Assembly: GCA_902788035.1 (NCBI GenBank)
Contig: CADAIL010000001.1
Span: forward strand, 141,943 to 205,942
Direction of reading: 5' to 3'
Origin: an uncultured Lachnospiraceae bacterium
Lineage (GTDB): Bacteria; Bacillota; Clostridia; Lachnospirales; Lachnospiraceae
Length of the DNA stretch: 64,000 bases
The translations under genes were made by a program, and so were the position numbers. This document shows positions 36,591-46,025 of this stretch, in pieces. How positions within the stretch are numbered: position 1 is the first letter of the stretch; every line of letters begins with the position of its first letter. Under the pieces are notes generated by a model. The model saw only the letters and a program-made list of their open reading frames with translations. It was not told the DNA's origin and made no database searches.

Positions 36591-38096
36591 TTATGTGTTC
36601 GGGTTGTTATTCTTCAGAATGACATCGTGGCTGCCGCCCTCAACAATAGATGTAGAGGAGACAACTGTCAGTCTGGCTTTCTGCTGCAGTTCCGGAATGG
36701 AGAGTGCGCCGCAGTTGCACATCGTTGAGCGGACCTTGTAAAGTGTCGTTGTGACGCCTTCTGCAAGGGAACCGGCATAGGGAACGTAGCTGTCAACACC
36801 CTCCTCGAAGCTCAGCTTTGTAGCCCCGCCGAGGTCATATCTCTGCCAGTTGCGCGCACGGTTAGAACCCTCGCCCCAGTACTCTTTGACATAGTTGCCA
36901 TTCACACGGACCTTGTTTGTCGGGCTCTCATCAAATCTTGCAAAGTAACGGCCGAGCATAACGAAGTCAGCACCCATAGCCAGCGCAAGTGTGATGTGAT
37001 AATCATGTACGATACCGCCGTCGGAGCAGATCGGAATGTACACACCCGTCTTCTCGAAGTACTCATCTCTTGCCTTAGCGACCTCGATGACTGCTGTAGC
37101 CTGGCCTCGACCGATACCCTTAGTCTCGCGTGTGATGCAGATGGAACCGCCGCCGATACCGATCTTGACGAAATCGGCTCCTGCATTTGCAAGGAAAAGG
37201 AATCCTTCCTTATCGACAACGTTGCCTGCTCCAACCTTTACTGTGTCACCGTAATGCTCGCGGATCCAGCTGATTGTCCTGCTCTGCCATTCAGAGAAAC
37301 CTTCTGAAGAATCAATGCAGATGACGTCAGCACCTGCCTCGATCAGAGCCGGAACTCTCTCCGCGTAGTCGCGTGTGTTGATACCGGCGCCTACGACATA
37401 GCTCTTATTGGCGTCAAGAAGTTCATTGACATTTTCCTTGTGGCTGTCATAGTCCTTGCGGAATACGATATACTGAAGTCTTCCTTCATCGTCTACGAGC
37501 GGAAGTGTGTTTATCTTGTTGTCCCAGATAATATCGTTACAATCATGCAGATTTGTCGAGTCAGGAGCTGTGACCAGCTTGTCAAGCGGTGTCATGAACT
37601 CAGTAACTCTGAGGTCTTTTGACATTCTGGAGAGACGGTAGTCGCGGGATGCCACAATACCGAGCAGTTTGCCGTGGGATGTGCCATCATCTGTGATCGC
37701 TACAGTGGAATGACCTGTTCTCTCTTTGAGATCAAGGACATCTGCAAGAGTGGCTTCAGGCGGAAGGTTAGAATCGCTGGTGACAAAGCCTTTCTTGTAT
37801 GCTTTGACGCGGCGGACCATATTGGCCTCATCCTCAATCGACTGGGAACCATAGATAAAGGAGACACCGCCCTGCTTAGCAAGAGCGATTGCCAGCTTTT
37901 CACCGGAAACAGACTGCATGATCGCAGAGACCATAGGGATATTCATTTTGATCGGGCATTCTTCCTGGCCCTTCCTGTACTTGACAAGAGGGGTTTCGAG
38001 CGAGACCGCTGCAGGAACGCATTCAGATGAAGAGTAACCGGGGACGAGCAGATATTCACCAAAAGTGCGGGACGGTTCTTCGAAAAAATAAGCCAT
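36591..38096 (-). CDS. guaB: IMP dehydrogenase
   Basis: 501 residues, NAD-dependent oxidation of IMP to XMP in GMP synthesis. Residues about 95-210 form two CBS domains ([20 protein letters not shown]). The catalytic Cys is in [18 protein letters not shown] at about residue 319, and [25 protein letters not shown] is the phosphate-binding loop. The N-terminus [15 protein letters not shown] resembles the longer, eukaryote-like subclass seen in some Clostridia. A good promoter lies upstream. Confidence 0.95.
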   Translation of the reverse strand: MAYFFEEPSRTFGEYLLVPGYSSSECVPAAVSLETPLVKYRKGQEECPIKMNIPMVSAIMQSVSGEKLAIALAKQGGVSFIYGSQSIEDEANMVRRVKAYKKGFVTSDSNLPPEATLADVLDLKERTGHSTVAITDDGTSHGKLLGIVASRDYRLSRMSKDLRVTEFMTPLDKLVTAPDSTNLHDCNDIIWDNKINTLPLVDDEGRLQYIVFRKDYDSHKENVNELLDANKSYVVGAGINTRDYAERVPALIEAGADVICIDSSEGFSEWQSRTISWIREHYGDTVKVGAGNVVDKEGFLFLANAGADFVKIGIGGGSICITRETKGIGRGQATAVIEVAKARDEYFEKTGVYIPICSDGGIVHDYHITLALAMGADFVMLGRYFARFDESPTNKVRVNGNYVKEYWGEGSNRARNWQRYDLGGATKLSFEEGVDSYVPYAGSLAEGVTTTLYKVRSTMCNCGALSIPELQQKARLTVVSSTSIVEGGSHDVILKNNNPNT

Positions 38097-38178
38097 TCTT
38101 TCTCTCCTTTAAAACATTCTTCTTACTTAAATTACTGAAAGTTTGCTGTTTTTAATAGATGACTGGATATTGAATGGA

Positions 38179-38207
38179 ATTCTAACGCAAATCAATGAGA
38201 AATGCAA
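38179..38207 (-). promoter_or_regulatory. promoter of guaB
   Basis: Minus strand TTGCAT, 17-bp spacer, TAGAAT, about 80 bases before the start. Part of the 326-base stretch 38097-38422. Confidence 0.75.
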
Positions 38208-38228
38208 GGCTAATTTGGAAATAAATAT

Positions 38229-38387
38229 GGGGCTGCGTAACAGTTCAGACAGGCTGTGCGCGCACCAGGATGCGGTGCAAACAACCTGTCCGAACTGTTA
38301 CGGGGCTGGCGCATCAGACGGTGTCCTGCTGCATACAGCCAATAGCGTCAGATATGCAGTGCAGACTCGCCTTAATGCGACAGCCCC
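38229..38387 (-). repeat. extended stem-loop element, copy 1 (3' of galK)
   Basis: GGGGCTG (38229) pairs with CAGCCCC (38381). Minus strand reads GGGGCTGTCGCATTAAGGCG, a start shared with 41943-42040. A second inner inverted repeat (GTAACAGTTC-GACAGG / CCTGTC-GAACTGTTAC, 38236-38301) forms a long hairpin. T-rich tail ATATTTATTT follows, so it may also terminate galK. The rest of the 326-base gap holds the guaB promoter and nothing else I recognise. Confidence 0.6.
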
Positions 38388-38422
38388 TTACAATTTAAAT
38401 CGTTAATAATTCAGATAAAGTA

Positions 38423-39718
38423 TCACTCAGCAATCGTGCAGCCGCCGACCGGACGGATGTACATGACCTTAGTAGCGCCCTCGCCGAGAAGCGCATCCAT
38501 ACCTTCGCGGAAAGCGTCCACCTTGGCAAGCGGAACGAATGCCTGAATTGTGCCGGCAAATCCACCGCCGTGTACACGGTGAGCACCTTCTCCGCCCAGC
38601 AGATGCTCAGCGACAGCCAATGCTACACCGACCGGCTGATCGGCAGCGTCGCGGTATGTTGCGATATTCTGCAGATAAGTGAAGGAGGACTTTCCGGACT
38701 CGTTTACGAGTGTAAGGAACTTATCAAAGTTGCCCTCTTTCAGAGCTGCGACCTGGGCTTTGACTCTGTCGCAGTCATTGTAATAGTGAATCGCGCGGAG
38801 GATCGCACGGTCACCGACGGACTCACGGATCTGCGGAATAGCTGCGTAGAATTCAGCCGGGTCGACCTCAGAGAGAACTTCCTTTCCGAGAGCGGCGGCA
38901 ACAGCGCGCATCTCAGCCGGAACAGCGGCGTAATCGCCTGTCAGGTCAGCGTGGTCAGCACCTGAATCTACGATGCAGAGAGCATAGCCTGCGGAAGCGA
39001 AATCAAAATCAACTGCCTCATAGACAGGATTTTCTTTGTCAAAGAAATCAATCGTGATGATGCCGCCGATTGCGCAGCCCATCTGATCCATGAGACCTGA
39101 CGGCTTGCCGAAATAAACGTTTTCTGCGTACTGGCCGATGCGGGCTATCTTGGCCATCGGAAGCTCCTTGTTGCAGTAGAGACCGTCGATGATGGCACCG
39201 ATAAGAACTTCAAAGCATGCAGATGAAGAAAGACCGGAGCCGCCCGGTACATCAGACTTTACATAAGCGTCGAAACCGCTGATTTTGTAGCCCTCTTCCG
39301 TGATGGCATTGAGGATTCCGCGGATCAGGGAAGCAGTCGTGTTCTCCTCTTCCTTGACGGGAGCGAGGCTTGTTATATCGATGGAGGTCATGCCATAACC
39401 TTCGGAATGGATATTGACCATGTTTGTTCCGTTCGGAGCAGCAACTGCAAGTGCGTCAAGGTTGACGGAGCCTGTCAGGACACGGCCCCTCTGATGATCT
39501 GTGTGGTTTCCGCCGATTTCTGTGCGGCCCGGTGCTGAGAAAACTGCCACCTCTGCATTTTCATCTTTGCCGAAGACTTCCGCAAATCCACATGCAACAT
39601 GAGCAATACGATCCCTGTACTGTCCGATGTTTTCCACAGGCTCACAGTAAATATGTGAGAGCTGAGCGTCATACGCGCCACCTGCAAGTTTCTCGTTAAG
39701 AGCTTTGATTGTAAGCAT
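38423..39718 (-). CDS. galK: galactokinase
   Basis: 431 residues. GHMP kinase that phosphorylates galactose at C1. Motif 1 APGRTEIGGNHTDHQRG at about residue 63 is the galactokinase signature; the ATP loop DVPGGSGLSSSACFEVL is near 150 and motif 3 HRVHGGGFAGTIQAFV near 380. Somewhat longer N-terminus than the E. coli enzyme. Not next to galT/galE in the window, so part of a single-gene unit with its own promoter (39821-39849). Confidence 0.94.
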   Translation of the reverse strand: MLTIKALNEKLAGGAYDAQLSHIYCEPVENIGQYRDRIAHVACGFAEVFGKDENAEVAVFSAPGRTEIGGNHTDHQRGRVLTGSVNLDALAVAAPNGTNMVNIHSEGYGMTSIDITSLAPVKEEENTTASLIRGILNAITEEGYKISGFDAYVKSDVPGGSGLSSSACFEVLIGAIIDGLYCNKELPMAKIARIGQYAENVYFGKPSGLMDQMGCAIGGIITIDFFDKENPVYEAVDFDFASAGYALCIVDSGADHADLTGDYAAVPAEMRAVAAALGKEVLSEVDPAEFYAAIPQIRESVGDRAILRAIHYYNDCDRVKAQVAALKEGNFDKFLTLVNESGKSSFTYLQNIATYRDAADQPVGVALAVAEHLLGGEGAHRVHGGGFAGTIQAFVPLAKVDAFREGMDALLGEGATKVMYIRPVGGCTIAE

Positions 39719-39820
39719 AAGATCCCTCCTGGATAAATATTAACCTGTTCTGTAAATTTCATCCTGAAACTCAGTGATAGTACCGCTCTAAGTCAGACAC
39801 AAAACGAACGACAGCCAGTC

Positions 39821-39849
39821 TGTATATATGTATCTTATGTCGCGGTCAA
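39821..39849 (-). promoter_or_regulatory. promoter of galK
   Basis: Minus strand TTGACC, 17-bp spacer, TATACA, about 100 bases upstream of galK. The rest of 39719-39985 has a TATAAT -10 (39956-39961) for mtnA without a clear -35. Confidence 0.65.
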
Positions 39850-39985
39850 TTTTAAGTTTATCATCCATAATGTATCAAATCAATGGAATTATCCACCCCA
39901 AACATTGCAAAATCAATTAATTGTCCATTGAACTGGCCCATTTTTAGATTTAAACTATAATAAATGAACAAAAAGGAGGTGTACT

Positions 39986-41059
39986 TTGAAAATGACTAAA
40001 GAAGACCTGCACTCCTGCAGCGTCCATTTATCAGATGACGAGCGCGCTGTCGTCCTTCTCGACCAGACCAAGCTCCCGAACAAAACAGAGTACCTGACGC
40101 TGACTAAGGCGGAGGAAATCTACGATGCCATCAAAGTTCTGGCAGTGCGCGGTGCACCTGCGATAGGAATCTGCGCCGGCTATGCGATGTACGTTCTGGC
40201 ACAGCGGGCTGAAGCCTCCTCCTACGGAGAACTCTGCGAGAGGCTTCACAAAGATGGAGAATACCTTATTTCATCCCGCCCTACTGCTGTCAATCTGAGC
40301 TGGGCAGTAGGCCGTATGCTCGCGGTCCTTGACGGCGCTTCCGACAAGTCTGTCGATGAAGTCATAGCCCTTCTCCGCGAGGAAGCCTATGCGATCCAGC
40401 TCGAAGACATCGAGATGTGCCGAAAGATCGCCGAATACGGTCTCTCACTTCTCAAGCCGGGCGACACATTCCTCACACACTGCAACGCCGGTCCGCTTGC
40501 TACCAGCAAGTATGGGACGGCGATCGGTCCGGCTTTTCTGGCAAAAGAGCGCGGCATCGATATTAAAGTCTTCTCTGATGAGACGAGGCCGCTTCTTCAG
40601 GGAGCCCGGCTTACATCCTACGAACTGCAGAAGGCAGGGATCGACGTTACCCTCATTTGCGACAACATGGCAAGCATAGTTATGAAAAACGGCTGGATCC
40701 AGGCATGCTTTGTAGGCTGTGACCGCATTGCGGCCAACGGTGATTTTGCAAATAAAATCGGCACCAGCGGTGTCGCTATACTCGCAAAGCATTACGGTAT
40801 ACCGTTCTATACTCTGGGACCGAGGTCTACAATAGATATGAACTGTCCGACCGGAGCGGATATAAAAATTGAGCAGAGAAATCCGAACGAGATCAAAGAG
40901 ATGTGGTATAAAGAGCCTATGGCACTTCCGGAGGTGAAATGCTATAATCCGGCATTTGACGTTACGGATCATGAGCTGCTCACAGCTATTGTAACGGATA
41001 AGGGAATCGTCTATCCGCCTTTTGATGTGAATCTCAAGAAGATCATGGAAGAAGACTGA
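39986..41059 (+). CDS. mtnA: S-methyl-5-thioribose-1-phosphate isomerase
   Basis: 357 residues; TTG start with GGAGGTG 5 bases upstream (ATG 39992 is the alternative). Isomerises 5-methylthioribose 1-phosphate to the ribulose form. Motifs: [13 protein letters not shown] near residue 52, [14 protein letters not shown] with the catalytic Cys near 160, and [16 protein letters not shown] with the catalytic Asp near 245. It is followed 48 bases later by a nucleoside phosphorylase, so the pair could recycle methylthioadenosine or other 5-deoxy nucleosides. Confidence 0.93.
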   Translation: MKMTKEDLHSCSVHLSDDERAVVLLDQTKLPNKTEYLTLTKAEEIYDAIKVLAVRGAPAIGICAGYAMYVLAQRAEASSYGELCERLHKDGEYLISSRPTAVNLSWAVGRMLAVLDGASDKSVDEVIALLREEAYAIQLEDIEMCRKIAEYGLSLLKPGDTFLTHCNAGPLATSKYGTAIGPAFLAKERGIDIKVFSDETRPLLQGARLTSYELQKAGIDVTLICDNMASIVMKNGWIQACFVGCDRIAANGDFANKIGTSGVAILAKHYGIPFYTLGPRSTIDMNCPTGADIKIEQRNPNEIKEMWYKEPMALPEVKCYNPAFDVTDHELLTAIVTDKGIVYPPFDVNLKKIMEED

Positions 41060-41107
41060 TTCGTCATATATCAATACGAAAGACTGACAAAAATGGAGGT
41101 GTAACAT

Positions 41108-41836
41108 ATGGAAAATTTCTCACCGAGTGCCTGCATCGAACTCAAGCCGGGTACACACGTAGCTAAAGTCGTACTTATGCCGGGCGATCCGCTCCGCGCA
41201 AAATACATCGCCGATCATTACCTTGAGAATCCTGTTCTCTTCAACGATGTCCGCAACATGCTTGGTTATACAGGAACTTTTGAGGGAAAAGAAGTTTCTG
41301 TCATGGGTTCCGGCATGGGCGTTCCGTCTCTGGGCATTTATGTGCATGAGCTGTTCAATTTCTTCGGCGTTGAGGCGGTCATCCGTATCGGTTCTGCAGG
41401 CGCGCTTCAGGATGACGTACATGTTCGCGACGTTGTCATCGCGATGTCCGCTTCCACCAACTCTGCCTTCCTGACATCCTATGATCTCTCCGGATATCTG
41501 GCTCCTACAGCGGATTACAATATGCTTAAAGACGCAGTGGCAGCCGCAGAGGAAATGGGCGTCAAGGCTGACGTAGGCAGCGTCTACACATCAGACTTCT
41601 TCTATCACCCGGATAAGCAGGTCAATCAGAAAGCCCGCGATCTGGGCCTCCTCTGCGTCGAGATGGAGACAGCGGGTCTCTATCTTACCGCTATGGCTAA
41701 CCACAAGAAAGCTCTCTCGATCCTGACCATCTCCGATCACATCTTTACCGGAGAGGCTCTCAATGCTGAAGACAGACAGAACAGCTTCCACGAGATGATG
41801 CTGATCGCGCTGAAGACTGCGGCTAAGTTCGAGTAA
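41108..41836 (+). CDS. deoD: purine-nucleoside phosphorylase (DeoD type)
   Basis: 242 residues, GGAGGTG before the ATG. Phosphorolytically splits purine nucleosides. Hexameric NP-I family: LMPGDPLRAKYIADHYL (phosphate-binding), GSGMGVPSLGIYVHELF near 73, RIGSAGALQDDVHVRDVVIAM near 95, and VEMETAGLYLTAM near 180 binding the base. Full length. Functional partner of mtnA by position. Confidence 0.95.
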   Translation: MENFSPSACIELKPGTHVAKVVLMPGDPLRAKYIADHYLENPVLFNDVRNMLGYTGTFEGKEVSVMGSGMGVPSLGIYVHELFNFFGVEAVIRIGSAGALQDDVHVRDVVIAMSASTNSAFLTSYDLSGYLAPTADYNMLKDAVAAAEEMGVKADVGSVYTSDFFYHPDKQVNQKARDLGLLCVEMETAGLYLTAMANHKKALSILTISDHIFTGEALNAEDRQNSFHEMMLIALKTAAKFE

Positions 41837-41857
41837 ACGCGGTTCGGAGCCAAGACC

Positions 41858-41926
41858 GCAGGATTCGGTTTTGTGATGTCAGCCGGCGCTGACCCAAATC
41901 CGGCGCCAGGTCTTTCGAGCAAGACC
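41858..41926 (+). repeat. intergenic repeat family A, copy 1
   Basis: Reads GCAGGATTCGG..., GATGTCAGCCGGCGCTGACCC, ... GCC-GGTCT-CGAGC; a matching, about 75% identical copy lies on the minus strand at 56761-56830. The core GTCAGCC-GGCTGAC-type arms can fold as a hairpin. It follows the deoD stop. Confidence 0.7.
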
Positions 41927-41942
41927 AAAGCAACCGATAAAG

Positions 41943-42040
41943 AAGGGCTGACGCTTAAGGTGAACTCATAGCATGTTGCAGCATTTGCATATATCATCTG
42001 CAATATGTAATGGGAACCCGCCTTAATGCGTCAGCCCTTT
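41943..42040 (-). repeat. extended stem-loop element, copy 2 (3' of map and deoD)
   Basis: GGGCTGACGCTTAAGG and CCTTAATGCGTCAGCCC pair as a 16-bp stem with one bulge; an inner TTGCAG...CTGCAA pair lies in the loop. The minus strand start GGGCTGACGCATTAAGGCG matches 38229-38387 (copy 1) and the arm of the simple terminator at 17281. Tail TTCTTTAT on the minus strand suggests it ends the map transcript. Confidence 0.65.
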
Positions 42041-42081
42041 ATCATAGTTATGAAATAAGTATGTATCGAGTCACTGAATCC

Positions 42082-42957
42082 TTACCAGCACAGCACCTCA
42101 CAACCGGTCTCGGTTACAAGCACCTCTACCTCCCACTGCGCGGACGGCTTGCCATCCTGAGTATACACCGTCCATCCGTTCTTATCGTCGATACAGATTC
42201 TGTCCGTTCCCATGTTCACCATCGGCTCGATCGTAAATACCATCCCCGGAACCATCAGCATTTCTGTGCCGGCTTTCGAGACATAACTGACGAATGGATC
42301 CTCGTGGAACTCGTTGCCGCAGCCGTGTCCGCCGATCTCGCGCACGATACTGTATCCGTGATCCAGGGCATGTCTGTGAACAGCCTCGCCCATATCGCCG
42401 AGGAAAGTCCACGGAATAACATGCTTAATACCGACTTCCACACACTCTTTCGTGACATCGACCAGCTTCTTCCACTCGGGCTTTACATCACCGATACAAT
42501 ACATGCGTGAAGAATCGGAAAAATAACCGTTCAGAATTGTCGAACAGTCGACATTAATTATATCTCCGTCCTTCAGGATAATGTCATCCGAGGGAATTCC
42601 GTGGCAGACTTCACTGTTGATGGATGTGCACACGCTTTTCGGAAAACCCTGATAACCGAGATCCGCAGGGATACCGCCCATCTTTTTGGTCACAGAAGTA
42701 ACAATGTCATCTATCTCCTGTGTGGACATACCTGCGTGGATTTTATCACCAATCTCGTCGAGGACTGCTACATTGATGACTGCGCTCTTTTTTATACCCT
42801 CAACATCCTTTTCGGACTTGATCAGTTTTCTCGACGGAACAATGTGCCCCATCCTCTCATACCGCATGATTTTTTCATCAAATGCCAAATGACAACTCTT
42901 ATACTTTTTTCCGCTGCCGCACCAGCACGGCGCGTTCCGTTCAAGTCTTCTGAACAT
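42082..42957 (-). CDS. map: methionine aminopeptidase with SEC-C zinc finger
   Basis: 291 residues. The N-terminus (residues 1-30) is a SEC-C motif, PCWCGSGKKYKSCH, binding zinc and probably tethering the enzyme at the ribosome or SecA. The type I peptidase domain follows: GFPKSVCTSINSEVCHGIP, then VDCSTILNGYFSDSSRMYC, IVREIGGHGCGNEFHEDPFV, and GMVFTIEPM with the metal-ligand Asp, His and Glu. Removes the N-terminal Met. SD AAGAGG upstream. Confidence 0.94.
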   Translation of the reverse strand: MFRRLERNAPCWCGSGKKYKSCHLAFDEKIMRYERMGHIVPSRKLIKSEKDVEGIKKSAVINVAVLDEIGDKIHAGMSTQEIDDIVTSVTKKMGGIPADLGYQGFPKSVCTSINSEVCHGIPSDDIILKDGDIINVDCSTILNGYFSDSSRMYCIGDVKPEWKKLVDVTKECVEVGIKHVIPWTFLGDMGEAVHRHALDHGYSIVREIGGHGCGNEFHEDPFVSYVSKAGTEMLMVPGMVFTIEPMVNMGTDRICIDDKNGWTVYTQDGKPSAQWEVEVLVTETGCEVLCW

Positions 42958-43091
42958 TATAAACCTCTTATTTTTAATCTCATATATCCGATCAAGTCTT
43001 ACTCACAAAACTTGACGCGATAGTGAAAAACTGTTCCTTAGGTGCAACAAACAAATGATAGCACAAGCTAACCCGATTGAAAACAGAAAAA

Positions 43092-44807
43092 TCATTTCAT
43101 ATCGATGAGTTCAAGCGAATCAGCATCGATAAGCAGCTCCGGCGATTCAGCCTGACCCTCGAGTGTCGATGGTATGATCCCGGACAGCTGGTTTTCAACA
43201 CTCTCTGACCTAAGCTTCCAGAATGAAATCAGGGTATCAACGCCCTTATGAAACGCAGTTTCTGAAGCAAATTTATTCTGATCTCTCTCGATATATGGAG
43301 TCAGCATAGCCTCGATCTGCTTAAGCTCAAAAGAGATATCATTTTCTCCGCTGTAACGTTCAATCAGATCTCTCATGGCGGCGTGGTAAGCAGTCACATA
43401 TCTCTGATCCTTCATGATCCAGTCGAACATAGGCCGATTGCCGGAAAGACCTTTAAGTAGCGGAGTGTCAACAGGGTAATTGATCATTTTCGTCGCGTCC
43501 CCGGACCTGTATGTCCCAAAGGCCGAACTGTAGTCCCACGGCAACATAGACAGGTGCCCTCTCTTTTCATAGAGGAAATAGTTACCTGCCGTGTCCCCCG
43601 TGTAACTATTCCAGCTGACAACAAAATTGTGAACCGCAAAATAGGCAATCACTTCATCAATATCCACTGCCGAGCTTACATCCGCCCCTGTACTTAATGT
43701 CTTAAGCGCCCTGATGAGCTCTGCTCTGTCTCTACCTGTCACATTCTGACTGGCATTGTTGAAGATGTCCGGATAGCTTCCAGGATCATCATCAATATAG
43801 ATCAGCTTGATATCATCCGGCTTTACTATAGCCATCGTATCCTGAATTCCGGGTGAACCGTCTGCCGACTCAGACTCTTCAGTCAGAATATTTTCATTTC
43901 CGGCTGCGCTCTCGCCTTCCTCGGAGCTGTTTTCCGCTTCGGAACCTTCAGTCAGTGTGCTCTCGGCAGAATCAGCCTCACTGTTCGTCTCCGATACGGC
44001 AGCCTCTTCGCCCGAAGATGCTGCCATTATGTTGTAAAGTTCATTTTGACTAAGCACGTTCGGATCAATATGTTCCATCGGGTCATCAAATGACACGTCT
44101 CTCCCTGAGTTCTCATCGGTCCGTCCGACAATATCCAAATCATTCGAATCGACCTGCGGATCTCTGCCTACAGACTGGATCGTTTTCTCATATTCCGTCT
44201 CTTCACATTCCGGTTTATAGAGATTTCCGTAATTCTTGCCAAAGTTCCTTCTCAAAAAAGCATCATCAACACTCTCGACCGCAAGGTAAAGACCTGCATC
44301 GCTGCCGTTCACTGTAAGAAACACGTAAGAGCAAAGCGGCGACGGTACACCGGCACCGGACATAGCTTCATAGACAAGAAAATCCTTCATGAACGTGCAG
44401 TCACCGGCAGAATTGTTGAGATCCAGCTTATTCAGTCCGTGATAGCTCTCCATACTGTTCCTGTGGTCAAAACCGATTCTGAAGCTGTATTTGGAACTCC
44501 CCAGAGACTGAACTTCACCGGCATTGCCTTTGATTCGAATTGAAATATTGGAAAACTTCTCACCGTCAATGACCGCATCGCAGTCATACCAGGTCTTATC
44601 TGCTTTGCCGCACATATCATCGAAATTGTTCATCACAATATCAATCTCATGTACATAAGAAGTGTCGAAAAGACGATCTTCATAGCCGCTGGCGCCGCTT
44701 ACCGGTTCGATTCCGAAGCGCTTTCCGTTCATAAAAATAATGGTCAGCAGCACCGCAAAAGCCGTTACGATAATACATATTTTTTCTAAATATTTACTTG
44801 TAGACAT
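43092..44807 (-). CDS. CotH kinase family protein, membrane-anchored
   Basis: 571 residues. One N-terminal hydrophobic segment (about 8-26). CotH-like secretory kinase fold from about residue 45: FDTSYVHEIDIVMNN, SNISIRIKGNAGEVQ, LNKLDLNNSAGDCTFMKDF, GLYLAVESVDDAFLRR and LSMLPWDYSSAFGTYRSGD, the last with the metal-binding Asp. An Asp/Glu/Ser-rich insert occupies about residues 255-330. CotH proteins phosphorylate spore-coat or surface proteins; here the anchor suggests an extracytoplasmic role. It is a single gene. Confidence 0.85.
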   Translation of the reverse strand: MSTSKYLEKICIIVTAFAVLLTIIFMNGKRFGIEPVSGASGYEDRLFDTSYVHEIDIVMNNFDDMCGKADKTWYDCDAVIDGEKFSNISIRIKGNAGEVQSLGSSKYSFRIGFDHRNSMESYHGLNKLDLNNSAGDCTFMKDFLVYEAMSGAGVPSPLCSYVFLTVNGSDAGLYLAVESVDDAFLRRNFGKNYGNLYKPECEETEYEKTIQSVGRDPQVDSNDLDIVGRTDENSGRDVSFDDPMEHIDPNVLSQNELYNIMAASSGEEAAVSETNSEADSAESTLTEGSEAENSSEEGESAAGNENILTEESESADGSPGIQDTMAIVKPDDIKLIYIDDDPGSYPDIFNNASQNVTGRDRAELIRALKTLSTGADVSSAVDIDEVIAYFAVHNFVVSWNSYTGDTAGNYFLYEKRGHLSMLPWDYSSAFGTYRSGDATKMINYPVDTPLLKGLSGNRPMFDWIMKDQRYVTAYHAAMRDLIERYSGENDISFELKQIEAMLTPYIERDQNKFASETAFHKGVDTLISFWKLRSESVENQLSGIIPSTLEGQAESPELLIDADSLELIDMK

Positions 44808-44895
44808 TCTCTCCCCATAGTCTGCAATTACTGCGTGAAAACGGCGGAGAATAACTCCGCCACTTTCGCTTATATCTAATTGGAATCGACAGTCT

Positions 44896-45945
44896 TTACA
44901 AAACCGCAGGTACTACGCATGTAGGGCTCCCGGCCTGTACGCGGATTCCTGTATATGTCAGTGTATTGTCATCTTCAAGCTTGTAAATAACGACTTCTCC
45001 GGAATTTTGATTTGCAGAAATAACGTATTCTCCGGTTGAATGATCTCCTATGAGATTGATGTCCCTGGGACCGTCGCCGCCGCTGGGACTGAAGACCGGT
45101 GCATTCAGAGTGCCATCGTGATTCACACTGAATACGGCGATACTGTTATCTCCGCGGTTCGATACCAGCAGTCTTGACCCTCCCATGGTAAACCTTATAG
45201 CAGCCGCAGTGTTCTCCGCTGCGCAGCCCTTCGGAATCGAAGAAATCTTTTGAATGACTTCATATCTGTCATTCTTCTTATGAAGGACATACACGTCATT
45301 CTTCATTTCCGTAATGAGGTAAAGCTTATCCGGATAAGCCATATGAAAATCAAGATGTCTCGGTCCGTCTCCGGGCGCAGTTTTTATATTCCTGTCCGTG
45401 GGCGTGAGCTTTCCCGTCTCCCTGTTGAAATCATAGATAAAGACTGTGTCCAAACCGAGGTCGCAGACATAGACTTCATCCCAGTCGCAATAAATAAAAT
45501 GGCAATGCGGTCCCGACTGCCGTACAGGATCAGCTCCGCTGCCTTCATGTTGAACAAAATCCGTTCGTCCTACAAGCATACCGTCAATATCAAGAGCAAA
45601 TACTGCTATGCTTCCGGTCGCGTAATTGGCAGCAAAGAGATATTCACACGCCGAATCGAGCGATATATGACAGGCAGAAATACCTCCGGTCGGAAGTTTG
45701 CCGCATACAACGGGATTTTTCTCAATTCCCTGCAGAGAGTAACATACAACCTCTGCCTCACCGGCATGCTTTTCACCGGAGTAAATCACTCTGCCGTTCG
45801 GATGGACAGCCATATAGGAAGGGCTCTCGATGCCGGTGACAGATGCTGTCTCGCGTATAGTCTTTTTCTCTGTGTCAAACAGGTAGCGGTGTATTCCCTC
45901 TTCTTCTAACGAAGCATAACCGCTGACATAAAATTCTGCTCTCAT
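44896..45945 (-). CDS. lactonase family protein (6-phosphogluconolactonase-like)
   Basis: 349 residues, seven-bladed beta-propeller of the Pgl/YbhE type: MAVHPNGRVIYSGEKHAGE, CHISLDSACEYLFAANYATG, GPHCHFIYCDWDEVYVCDLG, DGPRHLDFHMAYPDKLYL and GDGPRDINLIGDHSTGEYV. The repeating GPR/H motifs include the His and Asp of the family. It likely hydrolyses a sugar lactone; the true substrate may not be 6-phosphogluconolactone because no pentose-phosphate gene is near. Confidence 0.88.
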   Translation of the reverse strand: MRAEFYVSGYASLEEEGIHRYLFDTEKKTIRETASVTGIESPSYMAVHPNGRVIYSGEKHAGEAEVVCYSLQGIEKNPVVCGKLPTGGISACHISLDSACEYLFAANYATGSIAVFALDIDGMLVGRTDFVQHEGSGADPVRQSGPHCHFIYCDWDEVYVCDLGLDTVFIYDFNRETGKLTPTDRNIKTAPGDGPRHLDFHMAYPDKLYLITEMKNDVYVLHKKNDRYEVIQKISSIPKGCAAENTAAAIRFTMGGSRLLVSNRGDNSIAVFSVNHDGTLNAPVFSPSGGDGPRDINLIGDHSTGEYVISANQNSGEVVIYKLEDDNTLTYTGIRVQAGSPTCVVPAVL

Positions 45946-46025
45946 AATGTACCTTACCGGAAGCCGCGAAGCTGTTTCCTAAAAAACGATGGTATCGGGC
46001 AAATTTTGACTGACGGGTTCGCGAT

